From contig JACPRU010000046.1 in NCBI GenBank assembly GCA_016189835.1, positions 1-64,000 of the forward strand: 64,000 nucleotides of DNA, in the 5' to 3' direction. The notes under the pieces were generated by a model. The model saw only the letters and a list, made by a program, of their open reading frames with translations. It did no database searches and had not been told where the DNA came from. Both the position numbers and the translations under genes were made by a program. Of this stretch, positions 1-9,525 are shown piece after piece. The DNA comes from Deltaproteobacteria bacterium. GTDB lineage: Bacteria; Desulfobacterota; Binatia; JACPRU01. Positions within the stretch are counted from its first letter, which is position 1. Each line of letters opens with the position of its first letter.

Positions 1-318
1 GAGTTCGATAACCGCCTGGATCTCACGTATTACTGGAGCGCGGCGCTGCCGGTGGGCACGGTGTTCACCTGTCCGCTGCCGACCTGGGCGGCGCGGGAGA
101 CGCACATGGTGGTGCGCTCCGGGGCGCCGGGACTGGGGGTCTGGCAACGGGAGACCCGCAACCTGCTCGCCGACTACCGGGCGGCGCTCGGCGATCCGCC
201 GAAGAAGATCGTTGGCGTGTGGCTGATCGCGGTGAGCTTGTTCCGGCACGGCGAGGGCGTCGCGGAGTTCGCCGACGTCTCGCTGGCCAACGCGCGGGAG
301 CGACGGCAGGTGCTCTGA
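1..318 (+). CDS. DUF3047 family protein, C-terminal part (5' end outside window)
   Basis: Frame open from base 1 (EFDNRLDLTYYWSAALPVGT...) through the listed ORF; C-terminus (DYRAALGDPPKKIVGVWLIA...GVAEFADVSL) resembles DUF3047 proteins. Confidence 0.6.
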   Translation, partial: EFDNRLDLTYYWSAALPVGTVFTCPLPTWAARETHMVVRSGAPGLGVWQRETRNLLADYRAALGDPPKKIVGVWLIAVSLFRHGEGVAEFADVSLANARERRQVL

Positions 319-325
319 TCTACTA

Positions 326-409
326 CGGCAGAATTTCGTCTCTGGGCACGACGACATGAGATACGAGACCACAATAGGCGACCACCGTTTGGTTGCGGCC
401 GTGCCGCGT
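326..409 (+). repeat. ~85-bp dispersed repeat, copy A (starts just after DUF3047 stop)
   Basis: GGCAGAATTTCG...GAGATACGAG...GCGACCACCGTTTGGTTGCGGCCGTGCCGCG; similar to reverse complements at 43407-43490 and 43501-43584. Confidence 0.8.
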
Positions 410-458
410 TGAGGGCGATCGCCTGCGGTGACGACGGCTCGCTCGCCTCGAGAGGCGG

Positions 459-932
459 TCATCGCGCGCCCTTCACCGTCCGCACGATCATCGGCATTCC
501 CAGAGCCCTGCCGTGAAACGGCTCGGTGCGGCCGTTCGCCGGGTAGTAGTACCACGTGTCGCCCTCCAGCTCGGCGCTCGTCTCGGGCTCGACCAGGAGC
601 TTCGTGACGTCGAGCCCGGCGTCGACCAGCGGCTTCGCCGGGTGAAGGTAGGCGAGCGACACCCTGGCGGACGGGTCGTCGGCGACGTGCACCATGTCGC
701 CGCCCGTGTTGAGGCAGTGCTGCGGGGGATCGAGGTGCGTGAAGTCGATCGCCATCGCCGGCTGCTTCCGCAGCAGCCGCGCGAACGCGAGCAGCTCGTC
801 GCGCGCGACGCCGGAGAGCGCCAGGACGTCGGCGTAGTCTTTGCGGATGCGCGCGAGCTCGTCGGGTTCGCCCGCCGCGGCCGGCCGCGCCGCCATCGCG
901 ATCAGGAATCCGATCAGGAACACCACACGCAT
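459..932 (-). CDS. Secreted protein of unknown function
   Basis: Internal Met MRVVFLIGFLIAMAARPAAAG gives a signal peptide; ORF to 459. Confidence 0.55.
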   Translation of the reverse strand: MRVVFLIGFLIAMAARPAAAGEPDELARIRKDYADVLALSGVARDELLAFARLLRKQPAMAIDFTHLDPPQHCLNTGGDMVHVADDPSARVSLAYLHPAKPLVDAGLDVTKLLVEPETSAELEGDTWYYYPANGRTEPFHGRALGMPMIVRTVKGAR

Positions 933-1122
933 GATGCACCTCCGGGAAGATGGCGGCCTCGATGATAGACGAAAACTCGGGGATTCGAACACGGGGGCGC
1001 ATCCTCGAGCGGGTGATCCGCCGATTCCTCTCAGCGTGCCCGCCCTGGCGACCCGACGTTGCTGCCTTGCATTTTATTTTCCTCCTGAGATCATCCCCTG
1101 GTTTCCCCGACAGGAAGGATCC

Positions 1123-3012
1123 ATGACCCAAGCCGTCGTCCTCGGCAACGAAGCGATCGCCCGCGGGTTGATCGAGGCGGGCGTGCAAGTGATGACCGCG
1201 TATCCCGGGACGCCCAGCTCCGAGATTCTGCCGGCCGTGCTCACGTGGAAGCGACGACTTCAACTGAACATCCACGTCGAGTGGTCGGTCAACGAGAAGG
1301 TCGCGCTCGAGGTCGCGCTCGGCGCCAGCTGGGCGGGCAAACGTGCGGCGGTGGCGATGAAGCAGGTGGGTCTGAACGTCGCCAGCGATGCGTTGTTGAG
1401 CGCCGCGTACACGGGCATCGTCGGCGGCCTCGTACTGATCGTCTGCGACGACCCCGGCCCCCATTCCTCGCAGACCGAACAAGACACGCGCCTGTTCGCA
1501 CTCTTCGCCAAGGTGCCCGTGCTCGATCCTGCGACGCCGCGGGAGGCGAAGGCGATGGCGCACGCGGCGTTCACGCTCTCCGAGCAGTTCCGCGTGCCCG
1601 TCATCCTACGCCCCACCGTGCGCGTCTCGCATGCCCGGCAGAACGTCACCCTGGCAGACGTCGCAGCTCGCGCCCGCCCCGCACACTTCAAGAAAGAGCC
1701 GGCGCGCTGGGCCGCCACGCCCCGGCATCGCTTGCTGTTGCATGAAGAGCTCAATCGGAAACTCGAAACGGTCGAGGCGGCGTTCGAGAGTTCCCCGTTC
1801 AATCGACAATCCGAACTCACCGCTCGAAGGTCTCCGCTCGGCGTCATCGCCTGCGGCGTCCCCTACGCCAGCGCGCGCGAGTTGCTGGACGAGTTCGGCG
1901 TGACGATTCCCGTTCTGAAGATCGGCACGGTCTACCCCTTGCCGCGCAAACTGGCGAGCGACTTCGTCGCGCGCTGCGAAACCGTGCTGGTGTTGGAAGA
2001 GCCCGATGCGGCGGTCGAGCTGCAACTCCCCGACCGCCGCAACGTCCACGGGCGACTGGACGGCACCGTGCCGAACGCGGGTGAGCTCACGCCGGAAGTC
2101 CTGCACGCGATCCTGGCACGCTTGCTGACCAAGGCGGCCCTCCTCGCGCCGGCCGCGCCCGCTTCCCCCTGGGCCGACTTCGCGAAGTCGCTCGCATTAC
2201 CCGCGCGCCCGCCGCGCCTGTGCCCGGGATGTTCCCATCGTTCCGCGTTCTATGCGCTTCGGCGTATCTTTCCGAGTGCGCTCTATGCGGGCGACATCGG
2301 CTGCTACACGCTCGGCACGAACCTGCGCGCCGTCGACACGTGCCTCGACATGGGCGCGTCGATCACCATCGCGACCGGGCTGTATCAAGCCTATCGCCTG
2401 AACGACGAGCAGCAACCCATCGTCGCCAGCATCGGCGATTCCACGTTCCTCCATTCGGGCGTGACGGGGCTGGCGAATGCCGTGCATACGGGAGCGCGGT
2501 TCGTGTTGGTCATTCTCGACAACGGCACGACGGCGATGACGGGGTTCCAACCGACGGCGGATGACACGCGCCTCGCCGACGGCAGCCGGGGCCCTCGGGT
2601 CGCCATTCCCAAACTGGTGCGCGCGTGCGGCGTGCGGTATCTGCGCGAGTCCGACCCGTACGACCAAGGCGAGTTCCGTGCGGCGCTCGAGGAGGCGGCG
2701 GCGTTCACGCGCGATGACGACGGCGGCGTCGCCGTCGTCATCGCCAGACGTCCGTGCGTACTCTACGACCGTTCGCCCCTCGACGCGCAGCCCATCGCGG
2801 TCGAAGTGACCGACGAGTGCGACGGCTGCAAGTATTGTCTCGTCGCGTTCGAATGTCCCTCGCTGCTGCTGAACCCGGCGACCGACAAGGTCGAGATCGA
2901 TCGCGCGACGTGCGTGGATTGTGGCCAGTGCATCGACGGCTGTTACAAGGGGTTCATCATCGAGAAGGAGTTTGCCTCCCCCGTCCCCGGATCTCTCTTC
3001 CGCACACCATGA
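1123..3012 (+). CDS. iorA: Indolepyruvate ferredoxin oxidoreductase, alpha subunit
   Basis: MTQAVVLGNEAIARGLIEAGVQVMTAYPGTPSSEIL N-term, TPP-binding GDIGCYTLG, C-terminal ferredoxin-like Cys clusters; ATGA overlap with next gene. Confidence 0.9.
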   Translation: MTQAVVLGNEAIARGLIEAGVQVMTAYPGTPSSEILPAVLTWKRRLQLNIHVEWSVNEKVALEVALGASWAGKRAAVAMKQVGLNVASDALLSAAYTGIVGGLVLIVCDDPGPHSSQTEQDTRLFALFAKVPVLDPATPREAKAMAHAAFTLSEQFRVPVILRPTVRVSHARQNVTLADVAARARPAHFKKEPARWAATPRHRLLLHEELNRKLETVEAAFESSPFNRQSELTARRSPLGVIACGVPYASARELLDEFGVTIPVLKIGTVYPLPRKLASDFVARCETVLVLEEPDAAVELQLPDRRNVHGRLDGTVPNAGELTPEVLHAILARLLTKAALLAPAAPASPWADFAKSLALPARPPRLCPGCSHRSAFYALRRIFPSALYAGDIGCYTLGTNLRAVDTCLDMGASITIATGLYQAYRLNDEQQPIVASIGDSTFLHSGVTGLANAVHTGARFVLVILDNGTTAMTGFQPTADDTRLADGSRGPRVAIPKLVRACGVRYLRESDPYDQGEFRAALEEAAAFTRDDDGGVAVVIARRPCVLYDRSPLDAQPIAVEVTDECDGCKYCLVAFECPSLLLNPATDKVEIDRATCVDCGQCIDGCYKGFIIEKEFASPVPGSLFRTP

Positions 3013-3611
3013 ACGGGAAACTCCTGTTGGCTGGCATCGGTGGACAGGGTGTATTGTTCGCGCACCAACTATTGGCCCGTTGCGCCGCCGAGCAAGGCTA
3101 CGACGTGACGGGGGCGGAGACGCATGGCATGAGCCAACGCGGCGGCGCCGTGGTCTCGCACGTGAAGATTCGCTCACCCTCGTCGCCGCAACCCGCGCCG
3201 TCGGGGCAGCTCGGCGATGCCCCGTTGATTCGACAAGGCACGGCCGATTTTCTGATCGCGTTCGCCGAGACCGAAGCGTTGCGGGCGCTCCCGTTCCTCA
3301 GGCGTGGCGGCACCCTGGTCGTCAACACCGCCTCGCCGAGGTTTCTCGACGACATGACGCGCGCCGGGCTCGACGAACACGTGACTGTGCGGGCCCTCGA
3401 CGCGATGGCGATCGCCGAACGGTTGGGGCGCAGGTCCGTCGCCAACGTCGTGCTCCTCGGCTTCGCGTCCACGTGCCGAGCGTTTCCCTTGACGGGGGAT
3501 GCTTTGCGGGCTGCCCTCCAAGGCCACGGCTCGAAGTCGTGGCAGTCGAACCTGCAGGCGTTCGACGAGGGAGTGAGGGCGGGCAGTGATCCACACGAGC
3601 CGAGTCACTGA
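3009..3611 (+). CDS. iorB: Indolepyruvate ferredoxin oxidoreductase, beta subunit
   Basis: MNGKLLLAGIGGQGVLFAHQLLA...ETHGMSQRGGAVVSHVKI. Confidence 0.88.
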   Translation: MNGKLLLAGIGGQGVLFAHQLLARCAAEQGYDVTGAETHGMSQRGGAVVSHVKIRSPSSPQPAPSGQLGDAPLIRQGTADFLIAFAETEALRALPFLRRGGTLVVNTASPRFLDDMTRAGLDEHVTVRALDAMAIAERLGRRSVANVVLLGFASTCRAFPLTGDALRAALQGHGSKSWQSNLQAFDEGVRAGSDPHEPSH

Positions 3612-3795
3612 CGCGGAAGCGAGCTTCGACGTCGCCGTCATCGGCGCCGGCGCCGGCGGCATGTGTGCCGCCGCGCGGCTGACCGCGGCGGGCAAGAAGG
3701 TGCTGCTCGTCGAGAGCCGGGATCGCGTCGGCGGCCGCGCCGGGAGCGGAGTCGAGTCGCACGGCCGCGAGCTCTTGCGTCGCGCCGGGTCTTGA
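3586..3795 (+). pseudogene. N-terminal fragment of FAD/NAD(P)-binding oxidoreductase (phytoene dehydrogenase-like)
   Basis: DVAVIGAGAGGMCAAARLTAAGKKVLLVESRDRVGGRAG is a dinucleotide-binding motif; ORF ends after 69 aa without the rest of the enzyme. Confidence 0.65.
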
Positions 3796-3797
3796 GG

Positions 3798-5006
3798 TCA
3801 CTCGACCAGCTTCGCTTCCGGATCCGCGGCCGCCAGCGCGGCGGACCGATCGGGCGGAGGCGGATAGATCACCTTGGTGTTGATCATGCGCTTCAGCGCC
3901 TTCACCTCCGGTCCGGCGAGCTTCACCTCGCGATCCCAGCCTTCCGTGTAGACGGCGCCCCAACCGCCGAGGTCGAGGCAGGTCACGTAGCGGGGCTGCG
4001 CGTACGGGAGGGTCGGGAGGCCGAGCAGTGCGGCAGCGACGTTGTGTCCCGCGAACCTGCCCATGGTCAGCGCGTGCTGGCACGACATCAGGGCGTGGTG
4101 GCCCTGATCGTCGGTCAGGGCGAACGCGACGTCTCCGGTGGCGAAGACGTCGTCGACGCCGCGGACGCGCAGATCCCCGTCTACGTGCAAGCGGCCGAGC
4201 GGATCCCGCTGCGCCTCGATCTGCTCCGTCAGGGGGCTCGCTCGCAGCCCGGCGGTCCAGATCACGGTCTTGGCCTCGACGCGCTCGCCGGTGGACGTCC
4301 AGAGCCCCTCCGCATCGATCGCGGTCGCGGCGGTGCCGACGCGCCAGCGGACCCCCAGTTCCCGCAGCGCCTTCTCGACCACCGGCCGCGGGCCCGGGCC
4401 GAGGTCGGGACCGATGTGCGCCGCCTGTTCGAGCAAGCGAACGTCGATCTCGCAATCGTTGCCCCAGGCGGCGCGCAAACGTCCGGGCAGCTCGGTCGCG
4501 ATCTCGATCCCCGTGAAGCCCCCGCCCACCACGATCACGGTGTTGCGCGCGGGTGTGGCCGGCAGGGCCGCCAGATGCGCGATGTGGCGCTGCAGCGCGG
4601 CCGCCTCGTCCAGTTGGTCGATGCTGTGAGCATGCTCGCGCAACCCGGGCAGCTCGGGCCGATAGAGCCGGCTTCCGGAGGCGAGCACCAGCTGGTCGTA
4701 GGAAAGCGTAAAGCGACTTCCGTCGGCGCCGGTCGCGTCGACGTCGTGTGCCTCCGTGCGGATCCGCTCGACACGACCTTGGACGTAACGGACCCCGACG
4801 GCTTCGAGCAGCGGCAGGAGCGGCGTCCTCATGTCGGACGGCGCGGCCTCGTGGAATCGGGGCCGAAGGTGAAGGGCCGGTTCGGGGGCGATCAGGGCGA
4901 TCTCGATCGATCCGTCCACGCCGGCCTTGTTCAGCGCTCGGGCGGCGCCCAGCGCGCTCCAGGTGCCGGCGAATCCGGCTCCGACGATGAGAATTCTCCT
5001 CGACAC
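3798..5006 (-). CDS. NAD(P)/FAD-dependent oxidoreductase, NDH-2-like
   Basis: RRILIVGAGFAGTWSAL..., second Rossmann VIVVGGGFTGIEIATEL, ...VDDVFATGDVA. Confidence 0.8.
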   Translation of the reverse strand: MSRRILIVGAGFAGTWSALGAARALNKAGVDGSIEIALIAPEPALHLRPRFHEAAPSDMRTPLLPLLEAVGVRYVQGRVERIRTEAHDVDATGADGSRFTLSYDQLVLASGSRLYRPELPGLREHAHSIDQLDEAAALQRHIAHLAALPATPARNTVIVVGGGFTGIEIATELPGRLRAAWGNDCEIDVRLLEQAAHIGPDLGPGPRPVVEKALRELGVRWRVGTAATAIDAEGLWTSTGERVEAKTVIWTAGLRASPLTEQIEAQRDPLGRLHVDGDLRVRGVDDVFATGDVAFALTDDQGHHALMSCQHALTMGRFAGHNVAAALLGLPTLPYAQPRYVTCLDLGGWGAVYTEGWDREVKLAGPEVKALKRMINTKVIYPPPPDRSAALAAADPEAKLVE

Positions 5007-5216
5007 GGCGCACCTCCCCCGACGGTCGTTCGGCCCGATCCAGCGCCTCGTGACACGTGGACCGAAGCGTGTAAAGCCGTTTTTGCGTGCACGGCCTCGA
5101 AGGGGTGCCGGCGCGCACCGGCAACGAGGGCCCCTCCGACCTCGCGGTCGAGACTTCCGCCGCCACGGTGCGGAGCGCGCAGCCGAGTCGACGGGCCGCG
5201 CCCCGCCGGCAGGAGA

Positions 5217-5834
5217 TCAGGCGCCGAGCAGGCCCCGGCTCTCGAGCGTGGCCAGCAGCTCGGCGACCGATTCCGCAACCGTCAGGCGGTCGCTGCGCAG
5301 CACCAGCTCGGGCCGCTCGGGGGCCTCGTAGGGGTCGTCGACGCCGGTGAAGCCCTTGAGCTCGCCGGCGCGCGCCTTCTTGTAGAGACCCTTGGGGTCT
5401 CGCTTCTCGGCCTCCTCGATGGCGCAGTCCACGTAGACCTCGAGGAACGGCAGCCGGGCGTCCTCGTGAAGCTTCCGCACCAGGTCGCGGTCGCGCCGAT
5501 AGGGGCTGATGAAGCTCGTGATCGTGATCATGCCCGCGTCGCCGAAGAGCTTGGCGACCTCGCCGATGCGGCGGATGTTCTCCGCGCGGTCCTCGGCGGA
5601 GAACCCGAGGTTCTTGTTCAAGCCGAAGCGGATGTTGTCGCCGTCGAGACGGTAGGCGTGCTTGCCGCGGGCGAGCAACACCTTCTCAAGCGCGACGGCG
5701 ATCGTCGACTTGCCGCTCGCCGAGAGCCCGGTCATCCACACGGTCACGCCCTTCTGTCCGAGATTCGCCTGCCGCTCTTCGCGCGTGACGTCGCCCTCGT
5801 GCCAGGTGATGTTGGTCGCCTTCTGTTCGGCCAT
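5217..5834 (-). CDS. cysC: Adenylylsulfate kinase
   Basis: [59 protein letters not shown]. Confidence 0.92.
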   Translation of the reverse strand: MAEQKATNITWHEGDVTREERQANLGQKGVTVWMTGLSASGKSTIAVALEKVLLARGKHAYRLDGDNIRFGLNKNLGFSAEDRAENIRRIGEVAKLFGDAGMITITSFISPYRRDRDLVRKLHEDARLPFLEVYVDCAIEEAEKRDPKGLYKKARAGELKGFTGVDDPYEAPERPELVLRSDRLTVAESVAELLATLESRGLLGA

Positions 5835-5905
5835 CCCGTTCCTCCCTCGCCGGCGCTCGGCCGGGAAAATCCACGCATCTTAACCCGAACGGCCGCGGTG
5901 GTCGA

Positions 5906-6976
5906 TCAGCCGCCGAACGTTCCGAGCCCGGCCAGCGCATCCCCGACCTCGGCCACCGAGATCGCTTTCAAGCACTCGTAGTGACCGAAGCGGCAAGCGC
6001 GATCGAAACACGGGCTGCACGGGACCTTGCGGTAGAGAACGCGGGTGCGCGGTCCGAGCGGCCCCGTACGCTCCGGCCAGGTCGAGCCGAAGATGCCGAC
6101 GGTGGGGATCCCCAGCGCGCCGGCGACGTGCATGGCACCGGAGTCGTTGCCGGCGAACCCCGCGCAGAGCGAGAGCAACGCGACCAGATCCCCCACGTCC
6201 GTGGCGCCGGCGGCCACCAGCGCGCCGGCGCGGCTGGCGGTGACGATCCGCTCGCAGCGCCCTCGCTCCCCGGGAGCGCCGACCAGCACGCACTCGCAAC
6301 GGCCGGCGAGCCGATCGACCAGCGCGGCGTAGCGCTCGGCCGGCCACTCCTTGGCCGGCCCGTAGGCGGCGGCCGCGGCCAGCGCGACGAGCGGCAGCCG
6401 CGGCCGGCGCCGGCGCGCCGTCAGCCACTCCCGCATCATCGCCTGGCGCTGCGCGCCGACCTCGAGGAGCACGTCGGCGGCCGAACCCTCGATGGCCAGC
6501 GTGTCGCGCAGCATCTGCAAGTAGTCGTTCGCCTGGTGGGCGTTCTCGAGAGCGCGCGCCGGAGCGGTGCGGTGGGTGAGCAGGGCTCCGCGCGCCTGCA
6601 CGGCCAGACCGGCGCGCCGCGGCACGCCGCCCAGCTTCACCCACAGCGCCGCCTCGAAGCTCTTGGGGAACACCACCGCCAAGTCGAAGCCGCCAGCGCG
6701 AATCGCCGACACCACCCGCCGGCGATCGGCGATGCCGGCGAGGCCGCGACGCACTCGATAGGCGATCACGCGATCGACCCAGCGCAGTCCGTCGAAGAAT
6801 CCGGCGAGCTCCTGCCGGACGAGCACCGCGAGCTCGGCGGCGGGATACGCACGGCGCACCGCGTGCAGCGCCGGCAGGCTGATCACCAGGTCGCCGAGCC
6901 AGTTCGGCTCCTTGACGAGAACGCGCCGCGGCGGCACGACCGGCCGGCCGGCGGCTCCGCCAGCGCCCGCGCTCAT
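5906..6976 (-). CDS. waaF: Lipopolysaccharide heptosyltransferase II family glycosyltransferase
   Basis: RRVLVKEPNWLGDLVISLPAL...; FAGNDSGAMHVAGALGIPTVGIFGSTWPERTGP. Confidence 0.85.
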   Translation of the reverse strand: MSAGAGGAAGRPVVPPRRVLVKEPNWLGDLVISLPALHAVRRAYPAAELAVLVRQELAGFFDGLRWVDRVIAYRVRRGLAGIADRRRVVSAIRAGGFDLAVVFPKSFEAALWVKLGGVPRRAGLAVQARGALLTHRTAPARALENAHQANDYLQMLRDTLAIEGSAADVLLEVGAQRQAMMREWLTARRRRPRLPLVALAAAAAYGPAKEWPAERYAALVDRLAGRCECVLVGAPGERGRCERIVTASRAGALVAAGATDVGDLVALLSLCAGFAGNDSGAMHVAGALGIPTVGIFGSTWPERTGPLGPRTRVLYRKVPCSPCFDRACRFGHYECLKAISVAEVGDALAGLGTFGG

Positions 6977-8634
6977 GGCCGATACTCGACGAGCGAGGAG
7001 GTGCGGCCGCGGTGGAGGACCTCCACGTGCCCCGGAAGCCGCGCCAGCGCTTGCAAGTCGCGCTCGCGGGTGCGCAGCACGAAGAACGTGCGCCGGCGTT
7101 CGAGCCGCTCCTCGAGCTGCCGCATGGTGTCCACCAGCCACGGCCCGTTGCCCTCGAGCGAGACCCCGAAGTCGAGCTCGCGGTTGCCGAACATGAAGTA
7201 CGGCACCCGCCCCAGATAGAACGGCACGTTGGGGAAGTATCCGCTGTAGTGGACGAAGCCGTCGGCGGCGGTGAGCCGCGCGCGCAGGATCTCGACGACC
7301 GGGTGCGTGGTGAGGCGCCGGGCGATCGACGGGGCGAGGATCGCGGCGCCGCATTGCAGGAGGGCGACCACCGCCGCCACCGCGACGGGCGCTCGCTCGT
7401 CGCCGCGACGGCGCACCGCGAGCACCGCCGCACCGGCCGCCAGCAGCGCCCCGGCCACGGCGACGACGTACGGGATGGGAACGGGAATGGGCGCGAAGTG
7501 GACGGCGAGCGGCAAGGCCGCGGGCGCGACCAGCAGCACGGCACCGACCGAGCCGAACGCCCGCGGCATCGAGCCGAGCCTCGCCTGCCCCGACGTCCAG
7601 CGTGCCAGCGCGTCGCCGAGGACGATCGCCAGAGCGGGAAACATCGGCAGGATGTACGGCACGAGCTTGCCGCGCGGCACGCTGAAGAACAGCAGCACGG
7701 TCGCCGCCCAAACCACGGCGAAGCGCACGGCGACGCCGGCCGGCGTCGCCTGCCGCAAGCGCTCGGCGATGGCCGGCGCCGCGGCGGCGAGCATCGGCGT
7801 CCACGGCAGGAAGCCCGCGAGCACCCAGGGAACGTACCAGTAGAACGCCTGCCGGTGCTCGTCTCCGGCGGCGCGCAGCAGATGTTCCTTGTACACGTAG
7901 AAGTAGAGAAAACCCGGGAAGCGAGCCTCGAGCAGCGCGAGCCACGAGCCGGCCAGAGCGAGGTAGAGTGGAAGGCCGAGCCAGAACCGCCCCGACCGGA
8001 GGGTTCGCCAGTCGCCGAGCACCGCGAGATGCCCGAGGATCGTCAGTCCGCACAGCACCGCGGCCACCGGTCCCTTGGTCAAGGTCGCCGCCGCGGCCAG
8101 CAGCCAGAACGGCAGGAAGCTCCTGTGCTCGGCCTCGGCGATGAAATACGCCATCAACGCGCCGCCGAGGAGCGCGCTGAACAGCGCGTCGGTAATGGCC
8201 ACGCGGGCGAGCACCAGATGGAGCCCGCTGGTCGCCAGCACGAGGCTGGCGATGACGCCGGCGCGGTCACCGAGCGTGCGCCGGGCGAACAGCCCGGCCG
8301 CGAGCACGGCTGCGGCGCCGGACACGGCCGAGACCAAGCGCGCGCCGAGCTCGTCCACCCCGAACGTGCGGCAGGCGGCGGCGGTCAACCAGTAGAAGAG
8401 CGGCGGCTTCTCGAGATACGCGACGCCGAAGAGCCGAGGCACCAGCCAGTCCCCGGCGCTCAGCATCTCGCGCGCCGCCTCCGCATAGCGGCCCTCGTCG
8501 CGGTCGATCAGCGGCAGGCTGCGCGTGTGGAACAGCGAGAGCCCGAGCGAGAGCGCGCAGACGAGCAGGATTCCCGCGAGCGGCCGCCCTCCGGCGGCCA
8601 CGGTCGTGTTCGCAGGCGGCACGGTCGGCGACAC
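6973..8634 (-). CDS. ArnT-like (PMT family) integral membrane glycosyltransferase
   Basis: LIDRDEGRYAEAAREMLSAGDWLVPRLFGVAYLEKPPLFYW motif and many TM segments; probable GTG start at 8634 since the longer ORF runs into the tRNA. Confidence 0.8.
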   Translation of the reverse strand: MSPTVPPANTTVAAGGRPLAGILLVCALSLGLSLFHTRSLPLIDRDEGRYAEAAREMLSAGDWLVPRLFGVAYLEKPPLFYWLTAAACRTFGVDELGARLVSAVSGAAAVLAAGLFARRTLGDRAGVIASLVLATSGLHLVLARVAITDALFSALLGGALMAYFIAEAEHRSFLPFWLLAAAATLTKGPVAAVLCGLTILGHLAVLGDWRTLRSGRFWLGLPLYLALAGSWLALLEARFPGFLYFYVYKEHLLRAAGDEHRQAFYWYVPWVLAGFLPWTPMLAAAAPAIAERLRQATPAGVAVRFAVVWAATVLLFFSVPRGKLVPYILPMFPALAIVLGDALARWTSGQARLGSMPRAFGSVGAVLLVAPAALPLAVHFAPIPVPIPYVVAVAGALLAAGAAVLAVRRRGDERAPVAVAAVVALLQCGAAILAPSIARRLTTHPVVEILRARLTAADGFVHYSGYFPNVPFYLGRVPYFMFGNRELDFGVSLEGNGPWLVDTMRQLEERLERRRTFFVLRTRERDLQALARLPGHVEVLHRGRTSSLVEYRP

Positions 8635-8794
8635 ACTGGCTGATCGGAAGGGCGAGTTCAACGGCCGGGATCCGCAGGCGCCGTTCGCGCGGCAAACTGG
8701 CCCGGCAAACTTAGGACGTCGCCCGGCAAAGCAAACGGGGCGCGAACGACCCGGTTTGACCGGTCTCGGGGGCTCGGATAGGGTTACGCGACGC

Positions 8795-8868
8795 CGGGGC
8801 GTAGCGCAGCCTGGTAGCGCACCTGCTTGGGGTGCAGGTGGTCGCTGGTTCAAATCCAGTCGCCCCGA
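8795..8868 (+). tRNA. tRNA-Pro(GGG)
   Basis: CGGGGCG acceptor pairing with CGCCCCG, anticodon stem CCTGC-TTGGGGT-GCAGG (anticodon GGG), GGTTCAAATCC T-arm; CCA not encoded. Confidence 0.95.
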
Positions 8869-8870
8869 TC

Positions 8871-8909
8871 AACGCTGGAGCCCGCGACTTGCGCCGGCTC
8901 CAGCGTTTC
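8871..8909 (+). terminator. Probable intrinsic terminator after tRNA-Pro
   Basis: AACGCTGGAGCC...GGCTCCAGCGTT (12-bp stem) followed by TTCTTC. Confidence 0.6.
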
Positions 8910-9003
8910 TTCGCACGACCGACGGGCGGCCTCTCGAGACGATCTCCCGGCAGGTGCGAGCTACACGCCGCGCGAACGCCGCCGCCTCAGCATCCGCCCA
9001 GCG

Positions 9004-9360
9004 TCACTCCGACGCCTTCGCCATCTCGCGGTGCGCGACGGCGAGCCTGTCGGACTCCCTCGCCGCTCGCTCGTACCCTTTGGCGATCCACTCGCAGTGC
9101 TGATCGAGGTGCCACTTCTCGATCGCCGGGCCACCCATCTTCTTGTACGAGGCGATCATCTTCCGGTGATACTCGGCGGCCGCCCGCGCCTCTTTCGCTT
9201 GCCCGTCGAAGTGGGCCGCGATCGCCTCGTGGTCGGCGGCAGTCTTGGCCTCGGCGATCATTTCCTCGACCTCGCGGTGCTCCCCCGCTTGCGAAGTGAG
9301 CAGCGGCGCGGCGAGCGCCAGGGACAGCAACACTCCCCCCAATAGTGAGATCTTCGTCAT
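9004..9360 (-). CDS. Small exported helical protein
   Basis: MTKISLLGGVLLSLALAAPLLTSQAG signal; body ...HCEWIAKGYERAARESDRLAVAHREMA. Confidence 0.6.
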   Translation of the reverse strand: MTKISLLGGVLLSLALAAPLLTSQAGEHREVEEMIAEAKTAADHEAIAAHFDGQAKEARAAAEYHRKMIASYKKMGGPAIEKWHLDQHCEWIAKGYERAARESDRLAVAHREMAKASE

Positions 9361-9525
9361 CTTCGATCCTCCTCTTTCTCCCGACGTCGTGCCGCCGATT
9401 CCGAAGCGGCAGCCGTCATGCCTCGAGAAGCTCACCCACCAATTCCGTCACGCTGAAGTCCGCGCCGGTGCGTTGTTTGCGCGCGGTCTCATTCGCACCC
9501 GACACCGGCGGTCCAATTCTCTTCA

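Noticed and set aside
326-409. Repeat as a conserved short peptide (RYETTIGDHRLVAAVPR / RYEASVRDHRSVAAVPR) ending in a stop
   Set aside because: The frame is open in all three copies, but copy C lacks a start codon and most differences between copies are non-synonymous, so DNA/RNA-level conservation fits better
3793-3795. TGA at the end of the FAD oxidoreductase stub as recoded Sec
   Set aside because: Sequence after the TGA has no oxidoreductase similarity in frame and is antisense to the next gene
6973-8853. Full 626-aa ORF start at 8853 for the ArnT-like protein
   Set aside because: The extension runs through the tRNA-Pro gene on the other strand and lacks protein-like features; a start near 8634 is more plausible
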